The notes under the pieces were generated by a model. It did no database searches and was not told the DNA's origin. It worked only from the letters and a program-made list of their open reading frames with translations. A program made the translations under genes and the position numbers. From contig JAALGY010000037.1 in assembly GCA_032358165.1 (NCBI GenBank), positions 831,001 to 895,000 on the forward strand: DNA of 64,000 nucleotides, read 5' to 3'. Numbering within the stretch: the stretch's first letter is position 1; every line of letters starts with the position of its first letter. This DNA comes from Diplosphaera chodatii (Eukaryota; Chlorophyta; Trebouxiophyceae; Prasiolales; Stichococcaceae). Below, in pieces: positions 12,123 to 24,000 of the stretch.

Positions 12123-13218
12123 ATGATGGACACCGCGACAATACTGCGTGTTCATGATGCGGCCTGGCAGCCTGCCTTACATCACACATTCCTGCAACAG
12201 TGCAAGGCTGGCAGCGTGTCAACTGCGGCATTCAACATGTGGCTGGAGCAAGATCACCTCTTTGTGATCGCCTTCAAGTGGGTGTGGTTGGAAAACATGT
12301 AATGTAAACATTGCGAACATGCAGTCCCTTCCATGTGATGCCATGAGCCTGAACTGCAGCACATTTCCTGTGCATGCTGCAGAGGCTTTGCGGAACACGT
12401 GCGCGACAGCGCACCTGAGGGTGACCTAGCAGTCCTGAGCGACGGCATCGCAGCGCTGGAAGACGAGCTGAGATGGTTTGAGGTGAGGCGACCAGGAGCC
12501 AGGTCGGCTTCATGCTGAACCGGCACCCTGCTGCATCGTGTGTGGCAGTAGGTGATCTCTCATACAATCGGCACCCAATCTCATGAAATGCGGTGCTTTG
12601 ACTGAGCTGTTTTCCGGTCCATCGCAGGACAAACTCAGAGAGCGAAACCTGGATACTGGCCCACCCTGCCTCCCTGCCACGGCAGCTTACCTCACTTTCT
12701 TGGACAAGGGCCTGCGAATGCAACCGTACGCAGTGCTTGCAGTGGCATTCTTCGCCATCGAGTATGTGTACAACCAGGTCGAGTACATACACTTGGAGGG
12801 TCCTGCAGATGTGCCCGATTGGGCGTAGACACAGCAAGCATCGCATGTGCGACCTTGCCAGAAGCAACTCTGTGATGCTGTGCAGCCCCCTGCACTCGCA
12901 GGCATGGGCGCACGTCATTGGCGGTGACCAGCAGTACCAGGAATTTGCTGAGCGCTGGGGCAGCGAAGGGTTCAGCGCCTATGTGAACCTCTTACGCGCC
13001 CAGGCTGACCGTGCTCTGCAGAACGCCTCAGAGGCGAGTTCCCGTAGCGACATGCAACGCTGGTAGGCTCGATTCGTGCATTGCAGCTGATGTCTGCTGT
13101 AGTGAGGTAGCAGGTTGCACGTGCGCAGGCTGAGCAGCGGGGCGCTGAGGAAGTTGCCGGGGTGAAGATTCCACGGCTGGAGGCGGAGTTCTGGCAGATG
13201 GCTTTCGACAATCAATAA
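12123..13218 (+). CDS. TENA_E family protein (aminopyrimidine salvage, PM36-like)
   Basis: TENA/THI-4 fold protein of the plant TENA_E subgroup, whose characterised members salvage thiamin pyrimidine breakdown products (amino-HMP hydrolysis). Exons 12123-12277, 12383-12482, 12628-12777, 12902-13033, 13129-13218 give 208 aa. Landmarks: FNMWLEQDHLFVIAFK, EDELRWFE, AFFAIEYVYNQAWAHV, AERWGSEGFSAYVNLL and EAEFWQMAF. The pair EYVYNQAWAH / RWGSEGF and the absence of the TENA_C catalytic Cys support TENA_E. No organelle signal is obvious, suggesting the cytosol. Two in-frame ATGs stand at 12123 and 12126. Exon 4 must end at GAG before gcgagt, a GC donor; no GT donor nearby keeps the frame. The gene converges on the next one, leaving about 290 bp. 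Confidence 0.88.
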
Positions 13219-13510
13219 GCATCACGGGCGATAAATGCAGGAAAAGCATGCAAAACAAAGGAGGAACCGAAGAGAACAATGTCCTGTCAAGGGTGTGCAG
13301 CATGAGCGACATACAAGCCCTAGCGAAAAGCAACAGACTGCAGTGCTGCCCGTACCAGCTGTTCCGCCCGCTTCCCAGCTGCTGCAGACATCATGCACCG
13401 CCCGGCTGGGACGGTCTTGCTAAAGCTACACTAACCTGCACCAGCTGCGGTCTCGGCAGCAGCGTGAATACCCCCCTGAGCTACCCCGGCCAAACCATTG
13501 GGCCTGCCCG

Positions 13511-16500
13511 TTACCGCCCGCCGCCAAAAGCCTGCGGGCCGTCCCACCCCTGCGATGCCGCAGCGGGCGGCAGCCCCGCCTGCTGCTGCGCCTGCTGCAG
13601 CTGCGCCGCCGTGAGGCTGGCCGCCAGCAGCGCCTGGCACGCGTCAGCGGCGGCGCTCCCTCCGCCGCCGCCGCCACCCGCGTCACCGTTGAACGACAGC
13701 CAGCCGCTTGCCGGCTGCTGCCGCGCTGCTGTCGATGCCGCCTGTCTGTACGGGCTGGAGTCGTGGTCGGTCGGCATGGCCGCTGGCTGCAGTTGATGGC
13801 CGGCCATGCTGGCAGCGGGGGGCGGCGGCTGCTGCTGCTGCGGCGGCGGCGATGGAGAAGGGGAGGGCGACCTGCCGTCATATCCGCTCAGTATTTTTGG
13901 GACAGCGCCATCCGGCTGCGCATCGGTGGTGTCGTCGCTGCTGGTGCGGATGGCGGCCTGCAGCGACTGCGGCAGCTCCTGCAGCACCTGCAGCCATGCA
14001 CGGGAGCGTCACAGTCCAAACAAGCTGTCGCCGGTGGGCATCCAGGTCATGCAGCAACTGCTGGGGTCGAGATAGCCATGACGGAGCGCTGCTGGCGCTG
14101 TGTGACAGCCACTCGCTACCCTGATAGCATGAAACACGCTTGCATGTCAGGCCCCTGCTGCATGGACTGCCCACAGGTGTACAGGATGCATCAAGGGGCT
14201 CCCTCACTCTGGCGAGGTGGCGCGAGGCGATGCGGGCGGAGCGCGTGGGCGGCAGCTGCGCCTGCGCCAGCAGCCCGCCCCCGCCAGAGGCAGCGTCCGT
14301 GTTGACCTGGGCCCACATGCAGTATTGCAGCTGTGCAAGTGTTGCTTGCCTCACAAGCAGGGGTTTGAGAGCAGCTCGCGGTCATGGCACCAGCATGACG
14401 GCCTGAAGTGTCCCCGAGCCTCGACCGTGGCGGGGGACACTGAACCAGGCAGCAGCGGATGTCCGCAGGGGTGGTGACCTCAAGCTGTAGCCCGGCCACA
14501 GGTAAAGGGCTGAATGTCGCACCTCCAAGCCCTGCAGCAGGCGCAGTAGCGTGTACAGGCGGTTGAGGTCGCGGTCCGCAGCCGCCTCCGTCGCGCCCCC
14601 CGGCGCCAGCTGCGGCCCGGTCACGCCCCCTGCAGTGCAGGAGCCGCTGCGTCTCTGGCTGCCAGCATGCCGACGCCTGGGCAGTGACTGCAGCCCCACG
14701 GACCCACAGCAACCACGCCGTCCGACCTGAAGAAGGGGCCCCTCTGGGGGCGTGCACCACGCAGCCGCCTCGGGTGACCACGGACGACCGACCCCGCTCA
14801 ACAAAACGGATGCGCACCCACGCCGGCGGACAGGAGGCGGCCCGCTGCGGCGCGGGCGGCGGCCGCGGCGGCGTCGCGCCCCGCCGCCGCCCGCAGCGCC
14901 GCCGCCACGCTGGCGCGCACCGCCTCCAGCGCCTCCAGCAGCTCCTCCCCCGCCTCCTCCGCCGGCAGCCTGTGACAAGGAATACCAGGTTGTAACTTGG
15001 TACCACCATGCATGGGGCTTCCTTTGCGTGTTTTGGTATTTGTACAGCACTTGGCAACCGCTGCCGTGATGTGGCCGCCGATGGCAGCTCCGTGGGCAGC
15101 AGGCCGGCTGCGCTGCCGCCCGAGGTTGCACAGCAGTCTGTGAGCGCGCGCCGGGCGGCGCGCGGGGCCGGCGCGCACCGCAGCATGTGCTTGAGCAGGC
15201 GGCGGCGCTGGGCGGCGATGGCGTCCAGGGAGCTGGCGGCGGCCCACCCCCGCCGGGCCGCCCGCGCGTGCGCCTGCACCGCCTCCCACTGCACGCGCGC
15301 ACCAGGAGGGCTTAGCACGACGCCGTCAGGAGCCGCAGCCGGCATGTCGGGGCGCGCAGCCCGGGCTGAGCCCGCAGGCTGTGGCTGCATCGCCACGGCA
15401 GGGACGGAGGCCACCACGGCTCAGTGCTGCGTCACTGCAGGAATGCCAGGGGCTGCTGCGCGGGCTGCAACCCCACCTGTGCGAGGGCGTCGCTGGCGGC
15501 CGCCAGCGCCGCGGCCTGCAGCCGCCGCAGCAGCGGGGCCCGGTTGGCGGCGGCGTGGTCGGCCGGCTGCCCGCGCGGCGCGGCCACCCGCGCCAGCGCC
15601 GCCAGCAGCGTGTCCAGCGCCTCCCGCGCCGCGGCGCCGCCGCCGGCCTGCAGGCAGGACGGACTCGAGCCGTTTGCCGTGGCATACTACCGAGCTCTAA
15701 CGGCCAGACGATGATGCCATGGGCGGTGGTGCTATTCCCCGTTCCGCAGCTGCGAAACACACCAATGTGGCATGTGTGGGCTCAGGAATTTGGCGGCGGC
15801 ATCTGTGCCACGCGGACCTTGGCCAAGGCGGGCTCGTCAGCGTCTCCGTCTGCAAACGCGACGGCGCGCAGTGGCACGCGGGCGGCCAGCTCCAGCGCCG
15901 CCTGCAGCTGGTCGCCGCTGATCCCCGCGGCCGCCGCCTCCCCTCCGAGCTGCGTGCACACGACGCGCTCACGCTTGCATCGTCATCTGGTGGGTAGGCT
16001 GTACCACACCGACCCAGATCACTCGGGTCACGGCACGCCCAGGTGACGGGCCTGTCCTTTCATGCGTCCCCGCCCCATCCGCAGCATTACATGCTGCTGT
16101 TGAACGTGATGCACGCGACGTCAGGGCCTACAACACTTTGCAGCTCCACGAACGCTGCCCTGCAGAACACGCTGCGTTCTTTGGCGCATGCCGCTGCACA
16201 CCTGCGCCTGCAGGTCCTGTGATGTCGGGCCCAGGTGGTGGCCTCGCCGGGCGCCGCCCCCGCCGCTGCCGTCGCCGGGCAGGCTGCCGCTGTGGCTGGC
16301 GCCGCTCGCGATGCGCATGCTGCCGTGGCCCCAGCCTGTGCTGCTGGCCATCCTGGTGCTGTCGCCGCCGCCGTTGCTGTTGTCGCCGTGGTGTTCCTTG
16401 GCCGCGCCGGCGGCGGCGGCGGCGGCGGCAGCCCTGCGATCCACGCCCTCGGCTCGTATGCGGGCCAGCTGCTCCGCGAGGCCGGGGGGATCGTAGGGGT

Positions 16501-17322
16501 TGGAGGGGCCGGCGCCAGGCGTGGCGAAGGGCGTGGCGACCGTGGGCCGCTTCCCGCTGCCGCTGCCGCCCGTCATGGGGCTGCGCTGCGCTCCGTCGCT
16601 TTCGTCCGCAGCCCCCGTGCCGTTGGGCTGGTGCCCCGCGCGCGGCCGGGCGTCCTGGTGAGGCGCCCAGGCCCCGGGGCCGCGCGGCACGCTGCAGCCG
16701 GCGACGCCGCCGCCGCCGCTGAAGCTGCCGATGCCGACTGCCGGCAGGCCGCCGCTGGTGCGGCGCGGGCCCAGGGGCGCCGCGCCGCGCGGCGGCAGCC
16801 CGATGCCGCTGCCGAGGCCCAGGCCTGTGCCGCACAGACGGGTGGCCTTTCGTCCAGTTGCTGTGCAACGAAAGCAGTGCCCCCAGCCGCACGTTGCAGA
16901 ATGATGCTGCGATGAGACCCTGGCAACTTGCAGCCTGTTCAAGTTGAATGGGGAGCACCTGCAGGGGCGGACAGGCGGCTTGTGCTGGCGCCGTGCGCCC
17001 CCGAGGCCGGCTCCGCGGCAGCAGGCTCGTCAGCGGGCTTGCCGTCTTGCGCCTGGCGTGTCCCCTGCTCCTGCTGCGCGCTGTCGGGCGCCTGACCATC
17101 GCGCCCTGCCTCATCGCTGCTGTCGTTGCCGTCGCCCTCCATGCTCCCGCTGTCAGACGTGAACTGCTGCGGATCCGTGCTATGCGCCGCAGCGGGCCTG
17201 TCGGCCGCGCCATCGCCCGTCTGCTCGGCGTCCCGGGCCGTGGACGCAGCTGCGTCGGGCGGGCTGCCGTCCCAGGCCTCCCTCTGCCGCTTTGCGGGCG
17301 GCTCTATAACGCCGTCCTCCAT
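13511..17322 (-). CDS. Unrecognised Ala/Gly/Gln-rich protein, possibly nuclear
   Basis: I do not recognise the family. Nine exons (minus) join without a frame break: 16959-17322, 16202-16824, 15818-15949, 15477-15647, 15059-15384, 14818-14969, 14523-14629, 14208-14306, 13511-13987, giving about 816 aa. The start MEDGVIEPPAKRQREAWDG contains a PPAKRQR patch that could be a nuclear signal. Much of the protein is low-complexity Ala/Gly/Ser/Gln, but several stretches look helical and conserved-like: PPGLAEQLARIRAEGVDRRA, DQLQAALELAARVPLRAVAF, EALDTLLAALARVAA, AEEAGEELLEALEAVRASVA, ADRDLNRLYTLLRLLQGLE and VLQELPQSLQAAIRTSSDD. A transcription cofactor or scaffold is conceivable but is a guess. The acceptor of exon 5 has alternatives a few codons apart. 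Confidence 0.62.
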
Positions 17323-18084
17323 TGCCCAGATCCTCAGCAACGGTGCGCTCAAGGCTGCTTCTCGCAATGAAGTGCGACGCGAAGATAGCAGAGGGTGGTA
17401 CACCGGGCTCAACAGTCAAGTGACACGCGCTGTCAGCAGCAAGCTGCAAAGGGGGATGACAAGGTTTCCTCAGGTAGGGCTCTGCTGCAGGTCGCTGTGG
17501 GGTCTGTCCGCTTGTGTGACACCGCAGGAACAGCTGGGTGAGGTGCACTGGGCGATCAGCCGACTTTCCACAAGCCAGCCAGCGCACCCTGGCAAGGCCT
17601 GCTAGCTGGATGGCCCACAGCTACTTAGGGCCACAGGCAGCGCGGGAGCAATACAGATATCGCTGGCGGCCCAACAGCCACCTCTTTGGCGGGCAAACAA
17701 CTTTTGACGTTGCAGTCGGCCTTGGCAGCTGCACTTGTGCTAAAGTGTGCTCTGAACCCTCGTGTACCGCTGTCCTGGGAACAGATCTTCGTCCCGTACA
17801 TTTCATCGGCCGCACATGATCGTGCGATCACACCGTGATTTCATGGTAGTCACTCGCATGGTGTGTTCAGCGCAGATCCGCCGTTGACACTGTTTGACCA
17901 CCCAGCCAAGCGGTTTGCGCCACAGCAAAGCTTCGAAGGTACTGTACATTGCACATCCCTATGTGCAGCATTGTCCAGGGTTCTGCACCGCTGCGCCATG
18001 GTCATCATCAGGGCGGTTCACGCGTTGCCTATGGTACCAGCGCCTGCGGCACGGGTGCCAGTGCCTGCGGCACGCGCAACATGC
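17323..18084. other. Intergenic region between two minus-strand genes
   Basis: About 760 bp holding the promoter side of the unrecognised Ala/Gly/Gln-rich gene and the 3' UTR of the DYRKP gene. Short ORFs here lack family signatures. A partial direct duplication lies at about 18040-18076. Confidence 0.45.
18042..18076. repeat. Short imperfect direct repeat in the DYRKP 3' flank
   Basis: Two near-identical copies of a unit around gcctgcggcacg sit next to each other just downstream of the kinase stop codon. They look like a simple slippage duplication with no assigned role. Confidence 0.6.
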
Positions 18085-21000
18085 TCACGGGTCCTGCCCT
18101 GCGAGCCAGGGGTGCTGCAGCGCCTGCGCCGCTGTGGGGCGCAAGCTGGGGTCCACTGTCAGCAGCAAGGACAGGAACTCGATGCACCCCTCGTCGGCGG
18201 GCGGCACACGCGCCGCGAGGGTGGTGCGCTTTGGCCGCAGCACGTCGTACTGCCCCTGTATGTGACAGACACTGGCGTCAGGGGATGGCGCACAGAGAAG
18301 CACGTGCTCTGCAGCTGCGCTTGCCAGCAGGACTTTGCATGCCAGCGGGCACATATTGGCGCAGGGCGTGGACTGCGCAGCATCGCAAGACACACAGAGC
18401 ACCAGCAGCCGCCGCGCAGCACATCGCGTCAAGCATGAGGCCTGGCACGGCAGCAGTTTGGGGAAGGCGTACCGTGCGGCTGGAGTGGCGGTACAGGGCG
18501 CCGGCGCGTGTGTAGAAGCGGTGGGCGTAGCGCCCGTGCGCCCGCATCCACTCGGGCACCGGCCCGAAGATGCCCTCCAGCCGGGCGAGCAGCGTCGCCA
18601 GCCCGGAGTTCTGCCGTTGATCAAGGCCACCGTGTGAAGGGTGCCAGCTCATATGCTGTCTTGTAACGACACCGATCGGGCAACCAGAGGGCCAGCATGA
18701 AAAGTTGGCCTGAATCATCCGTTTGGGACAGCTTGAATTGTTCCACATACCTGAAGCAGAACCGAGCCAGAGAGCAGCTCTGCCAGTATGCAGCCCAGCG
18801 ACCAGATGTCCACCGCCTACGGTAAAACATGGGAGGGTTTGGACCTTTTCTTCCACCCTCTCCCTGCCCCATTCCGCAGAACGGCTGGTAGCTAGCCTGT
18901 TGTACCCAGCATGGTCAAGCAGTTGCGTGCCGCCGCCCTCCATGCAATTGCAGCACCCGCTGCTGCTGCCAGTGCGCACCTGACCATACGGCAGGCCCAG
19001 GATGACTTCAGGCGCCCGGTACGCGCGGCTCTGCACGTAGCTGGACAGCACGTCGCTCGTGTAGCAGCTGCTGCCCAGGTCGATCACCTTCACCTCGCAC
19101 CTGCCGGCAAGAAGCAACAATGTGACATGCATCCTGCAATTCGGACTAGCAGCACCTCAAGTCTGTGCCTGTCGGTACATAAGTGGACTGACGACCCAAA
19201 GGGCAGCCGTGCTGTTGCACGTTGTCGGGGCAGCGCCTGGTGTGCACCTGCTGTACGACTTGATGAGGATGTTCTCGGGCTTCAGGTCCGCGTGGATGAG
19301 GTCCAGGCTGTGCAGGAACGCCAGCGACCGCAGCACCTGCGCACGTCGTTCGCACGGTGTGCAGCAACTCGCGGGCAACCGGACCCGGATGACCTCAGCC
19401 GTCGTCAGTCAGTGTTGGCGCCTCGTGCCGATGCAAGGAAAGCGGAAGCCAGGGCAGAGGGTGGCAACAGAGCGGGACTATGCTAACATGGCTGCAACAG
19501 GTCCCACTGCAATGAAGGTGCACCTGGCGGGCGATGGAGCGCATGCGCGGCGGCGTGAAGTAGGGCGGCTCCCCCGAGGCGCGCGTGAACCGCTGGAACT
19601 CGAACAGGTTGGCGCGCAGCAGCTCGCACACCAGCACCAGGTGCTCCTGGGGAGGCGCAGGTTTTGAGACGTTGCCACATCATGCAGTCCACCCTCTGGC
19701 GCTGCACTTGCTCGCTCTGAGAGCCAAGTTGCAGCAGCGAGTCAAGTCCTGCACCGTGTGTCGCCGCAGGAGCGCCCTCGAGCGGGCCATGACCCAGCAC
19801 CTCGGATCCACAAGTGGCACTGCACAGCCTGAGCGCACCCTGTAGTAGAAGAAGTCGTACAGGCGAAGGATGCCGTGCGCGTCGTGGGGGTCGGCGGCGT
19901 TGATGGCGCGCAGCAGCTTGACCTCGTCCAGGCTCTGGTCAAAGTAGTCCTTGTTGTTCTGCGCCAGGGGCAGTGACCACGCGCACTCAGTCCTGCACTC
20001 TTCTGTCTGGACGCCGTGTCGAAGGGCACCGCAACTGCCCCCGCTGGGAGTGGACTGCCGGGTGCCTGGGCAAGCGCCAGAAGGGGGAGGCATCCTCGGC
20101 GCTGCAGCGGGCGGCTCAGGCGGCTGCGGTGGTCACCTTGACGACTTTGAGGCAGACGAGGGCGCCGGTGCGCAGGTCCCGCGCCTGCACCGCCCGGCTG
20201 AACGCCGCCGCCCCGAGGTGCTCCATCACCTGAACCACAGGCAGCGCACACCAACATGGTCCGTGGTTCGATGTCGCCTGGGTGCGCCCAGAGAGCAGTG
20301 CCTCCAAAGCGAAGCGCGGACCTTGACGCACATGTGGTGGGGTGCTCGCACGAGGAGAAACGCCGCGTGGGCCCGCCGGTGCGGGGCGCACCTGGTAGCG
20401 GCCGGCGATGACGTCGTCCGGCTGCAGCGACATCTCCTTGGTGTCCTCAAAGCCGGTGGCGCGCCTGCGGTGCACGCAGCGCAGCGGCAGCACGTCCCAC
20501 TCGGGCGGGAAGTCCCCGCTGCTGCCCGCGTTCTGAGTCCCATCCCGACCTGCACAGCTGACGGAGGCGTCGTGCCACGTCTCTGACGATTGAATGGACC
20601 GCGAGCACCTGTCAGGATCTCGCATTGGAGGTTTGAAGCTTTGAATGACCAGAAGGCCTGCTCACCAGCAGCTGAGGCATGCGCGGAGTGGGGTGAGGCG
20701 CCGCCGCCGCCGCTGTTCATGCGGCCGGCATCCGCGAGACGTGCGCCGCCATGGTCTGCCTCGCTGACGTCAGAGTCCTCCAGCGCCGACGCAAGTCCCG
20801 CGGCGGTCATCGCCGCCTGCCGCTCCGCCGGCGTGAGGTTCAGGCTGCCAAACTTGTGGACGGTCGCCCGCAGCCCCCGCGGCCGGCTGCCGTGGCGCAG
20901 GGGGGAGCCGGCGTGCAGGTCCCGGCGCAGGGCGGGCGGCAGAGCGGCGGGCCCCTGCGGCCAGGCCGTGCGCCTGCCGGCCGACGTGCCCGCGCGGGCT

Positions 21001-24000
21001 GCGGCGTCGCCGGCCGCCAGCCGCCGGTGCCACCCGGACTCGTCCATGCTGGCCGACTTCACGCTGGGGCGGTCGGGCGTGCCCTGCGTGCAAGGTGTGT
21101 CACGGTGCAGTCAAGAGTGGAAAATGGATGTCCCAGACAGCAGCGCCGAAGATATAGCTTGTTGACGCCTTTGGCGTGGCGGCAGGCCTGTTTCAAGACT
21201 GCCTGACAAGGACGGTGCAAGTCCTCGCAAGGCAGGGCCAGGTCGCCACCTTGCTGTGCTGGCGGGTGAAGTCCATGCTGCGGGAGGCGATGCTGTCGCG
21301 CTGCCTGACGTGCTGAGGTGCCGCGGGTGCGCCCCTGGCAGCAGCAGCAGCGGCAGCAGCCGTGTCGCTGGCGGCGGCGCTGTGGCCAGCGGCACCAGCG
21401 CTTGCGCTTGCCGCCAGGGCAAGACCCAGCTCTCGGCTGCCCGCCCGGCTCTGCCAGCTGCTGGTGCGGGAGTGGGCGGCGCTGCTGTACCCGCTGCTGA
21501 GGCCGGCGCTGCTGAGGCCGCCGCTGCCGACGCCGTTGGCCATGGCCGCCCAGCCCCCCTGGGGCGGCCCGCCGCCGGCGGCCGCCTGGCTGAAGGGCGA
21601 GCTCTGGCCGCTGGCGCCCGCGGCGTCGGCGGGCGCCGCCCTGGACTGCGCAAAGGCCGAGCGGCGGTCCGCACCGCTGGGGTCCAGCAGGGCGTGCTGC
21701 ACCACAGGGCTGCCCGACGGCGTGGCTGCAGAGGTCATGGGCTAACATTAGATCGCTGTTACATGCGGCTACTCCTGCGACATTCTCACCTGGGTCTACA
21801 TGAGAGCCAGCAGATCCGCAATATCAAGAAACATGCTGAGCGCAGGGTGTATCAGGAGGCGGGACGTACGGCTGGCAGGGGTGGAGTGGCCGCTGCGCTC
21901 GACACCCAGCTCGTCATCAGTGGCGGAGTAGTCAGAGCCGGGGGGCGCGTGAAAGGACCGCCGCCGCCCCAGGTTCTCCTTGAAGCTGGACCAGCCCTTG
22001 AAGACCGCCTGCAATTCATCACCCTCAAAGCTCAGGACCAGACAGACCGTGTACAGTATTCGGACGGAGAAAGGGTACAACACAACAAAAACAGGCCGCA
22101 CCTGGGGAGGCGGCGGCGGATCTGAGGGCGGAGTCACTGGGAAGCTGAAGGCTGTGCCCTCGCCAACCGGCGTCGTCGGAGTGCTGGCCTCTCCATCCCT
22201 GTGACGCACATTTGCTTCGTGCAGTCAGCCGGGGTGCAGTCTTGCATGTTGCCTAGTCCGCCGTCAGTCTGCTGCTCTTGGACCTACAGCATTTGCAGGG
22301 TTGCATGTTGACACAGTCGGCAGTCCTGGCGACACGTCCTGTATCAATGTGTACAAACGCAGACCTGTGAGCATCCGACACAGCGCTGTCGCTGGTGGTG
22401 CTGGATGTGGTGCCGCCATCGAGAGTTGGCATGCGGCTGCTGCTAGCACTGGACTTTGAGCGGGCCTACAGAGAGCAAGGCCGTCAGTGGATGTTGGGGA
22501 TGTGCCTGCGTTTCTGGCCTCTGCATGGCTGTGCATGCAAGCAGCCGACAGCGACCACCTGTGAGCTGCCACGGAACACCCGCTGCTGAGCGCTGGACCG
22601 GCCAGCTGGCTGCCCGTCCTGTGACGTCTGCTGATCCTCTGCTGGTGGCTTCAGGTTGCTGCCGAGCTGCAGCTGCTGCTGCTGCTGCTGTGGCTGCTCC
22701 TCCGCATCAGAGCCTGGCAGTGGATACCGCGAGGGACGCCCGCCGCTGCCGAAGCCGGCACTGGAGCGGCTGCTGAGGTGCAGCTTCTCAGCGACTCGCC
22801 CGATCACGTTGCGCGACCTGATGAAGCTGCCGAAGCCGTTGCTGGTTGATGTCGGGCTGCCGGCAGGCGGCTGTGGCGCTGCTGTGCCTGCCGGCTCAGC
22901 ACCATCCAGTCCCGACTCTGTTGGCTGGGCCTCTTGTGTGGCATCGGGCTGTGGCAACCCCTCAGCAGACAGCAGCGGCAGAGCGCTGATGTTGTCCCCG
23001 ATCAGCACGTCCACAGCCTCATCGCCAGCAGGGACGCTGACTGCGCCCGGCTGGGCATGTGCAGCTGCTGCCTTCTGCTGTTGCTGTTGCATTGATGGCA
23101 ATGTCCCCATCTGAGTCAGAGGGTCGAGGCGCCTGTAGTGCAGCGGGCGCACCGGTGGCAGCAGCGGCAGCGGCTGCCCGCCTGCTGCAGGGGAGGCTGC
23201 AGCGGATGGCGGCTGCGGCAGGAGGCGCTTGGACGGGCTGACCCGTACATCTGCCGCCGCTTCCGACGCAGGCGTCAGGATGACGGACCCCGCCTCGGCA
23301 GTGGTGGAGTCAGCGGGGGAGGGCGGCGCTGCACAGCCCTCAGCATCCGATGCTGCGCTGGAGTTGCCGGCAATGGATGGCAGCACAGCCTCGCCTGGCA
23401 GCACCAGGCTGTCGACTGACTGCTGATCCTCATCCACATCATCGGCTGTGGGCTGCACACCAACTTCCAAGCCGGCAGACTGAGCAGCGGCCGCAGCAAG
23501 GACCACAGCGACTGCGGTCTCCTCGCTGGCCTCCCGCTCTGCTGTCGTGCCAGCGCCAGCAGCCATGCTCGTGCCACCAGCTGCTGTCTGAGCGGGCGTA
23601 GCAATAGTGAAAACTTTTGGGCTGGCTGCCGCGGTGTTGGATGCGCTGCTGCCGCCAGACGGAAGAGTGGGCGGCAGCTGCAACCCCACCGAGCTTGTGG
23701 GCGACAGTCCCGCCGTGGGGCTCACGCCGGGGCTGTGTGGGTTCTTCGGCTCGACGTGGTTGCCAAGCCTGCATTCCGCGAAAGCATCCATGCTTTAAAG
23801 CTCACGCTGCAGGGATTTGTTGGCCTGGATGCGTGACCAGAACAACTTCAATAATTGCTGCAGCACGCAGTGCCTCAGACTGCAGTTTTTAGATGGATGC
23901 AGAATGCACAGCAACAATCATGACCTGCTGAGCTGGTCGCTGCCCAGACGACTGCTGCCGCCTCCGCCGTCGGAGCTGTCACCCATCCCTCTCGGCAGCG

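Noticed and set aside
12274..12918. A 214-codon minus-strand ORF opposite the TENA_E gene
   Set aside because: Shadow of real exons on the plus strand; no family signature.
13700..13870. Poly-Gly/Ala/Gln runs as a minisatellite or mobile element
   Set aside because: They are coding low-complexity in the last exon of the unassigned gene, with imperfect codons and no terminal repeats.
14191..15417. A 408-codon minus-strand ORF read as one protein
   Set aside because: It crosses several introns; only parts match the real frame. Phase-consistent splicing gives separate exons (15059-15384, 14818-14969, 14523-14629, 14208-14306), and the rest is frame noise in GC-rich DNA.
22484..23791. A 435-codon ORF as a stand-alone gene
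   Set aside because: It is exon 6 of the DYRKP gene. Acceptor and donor phases join it to both neighbours, and the apparent ATG at 23791 lies in the upstream intron.
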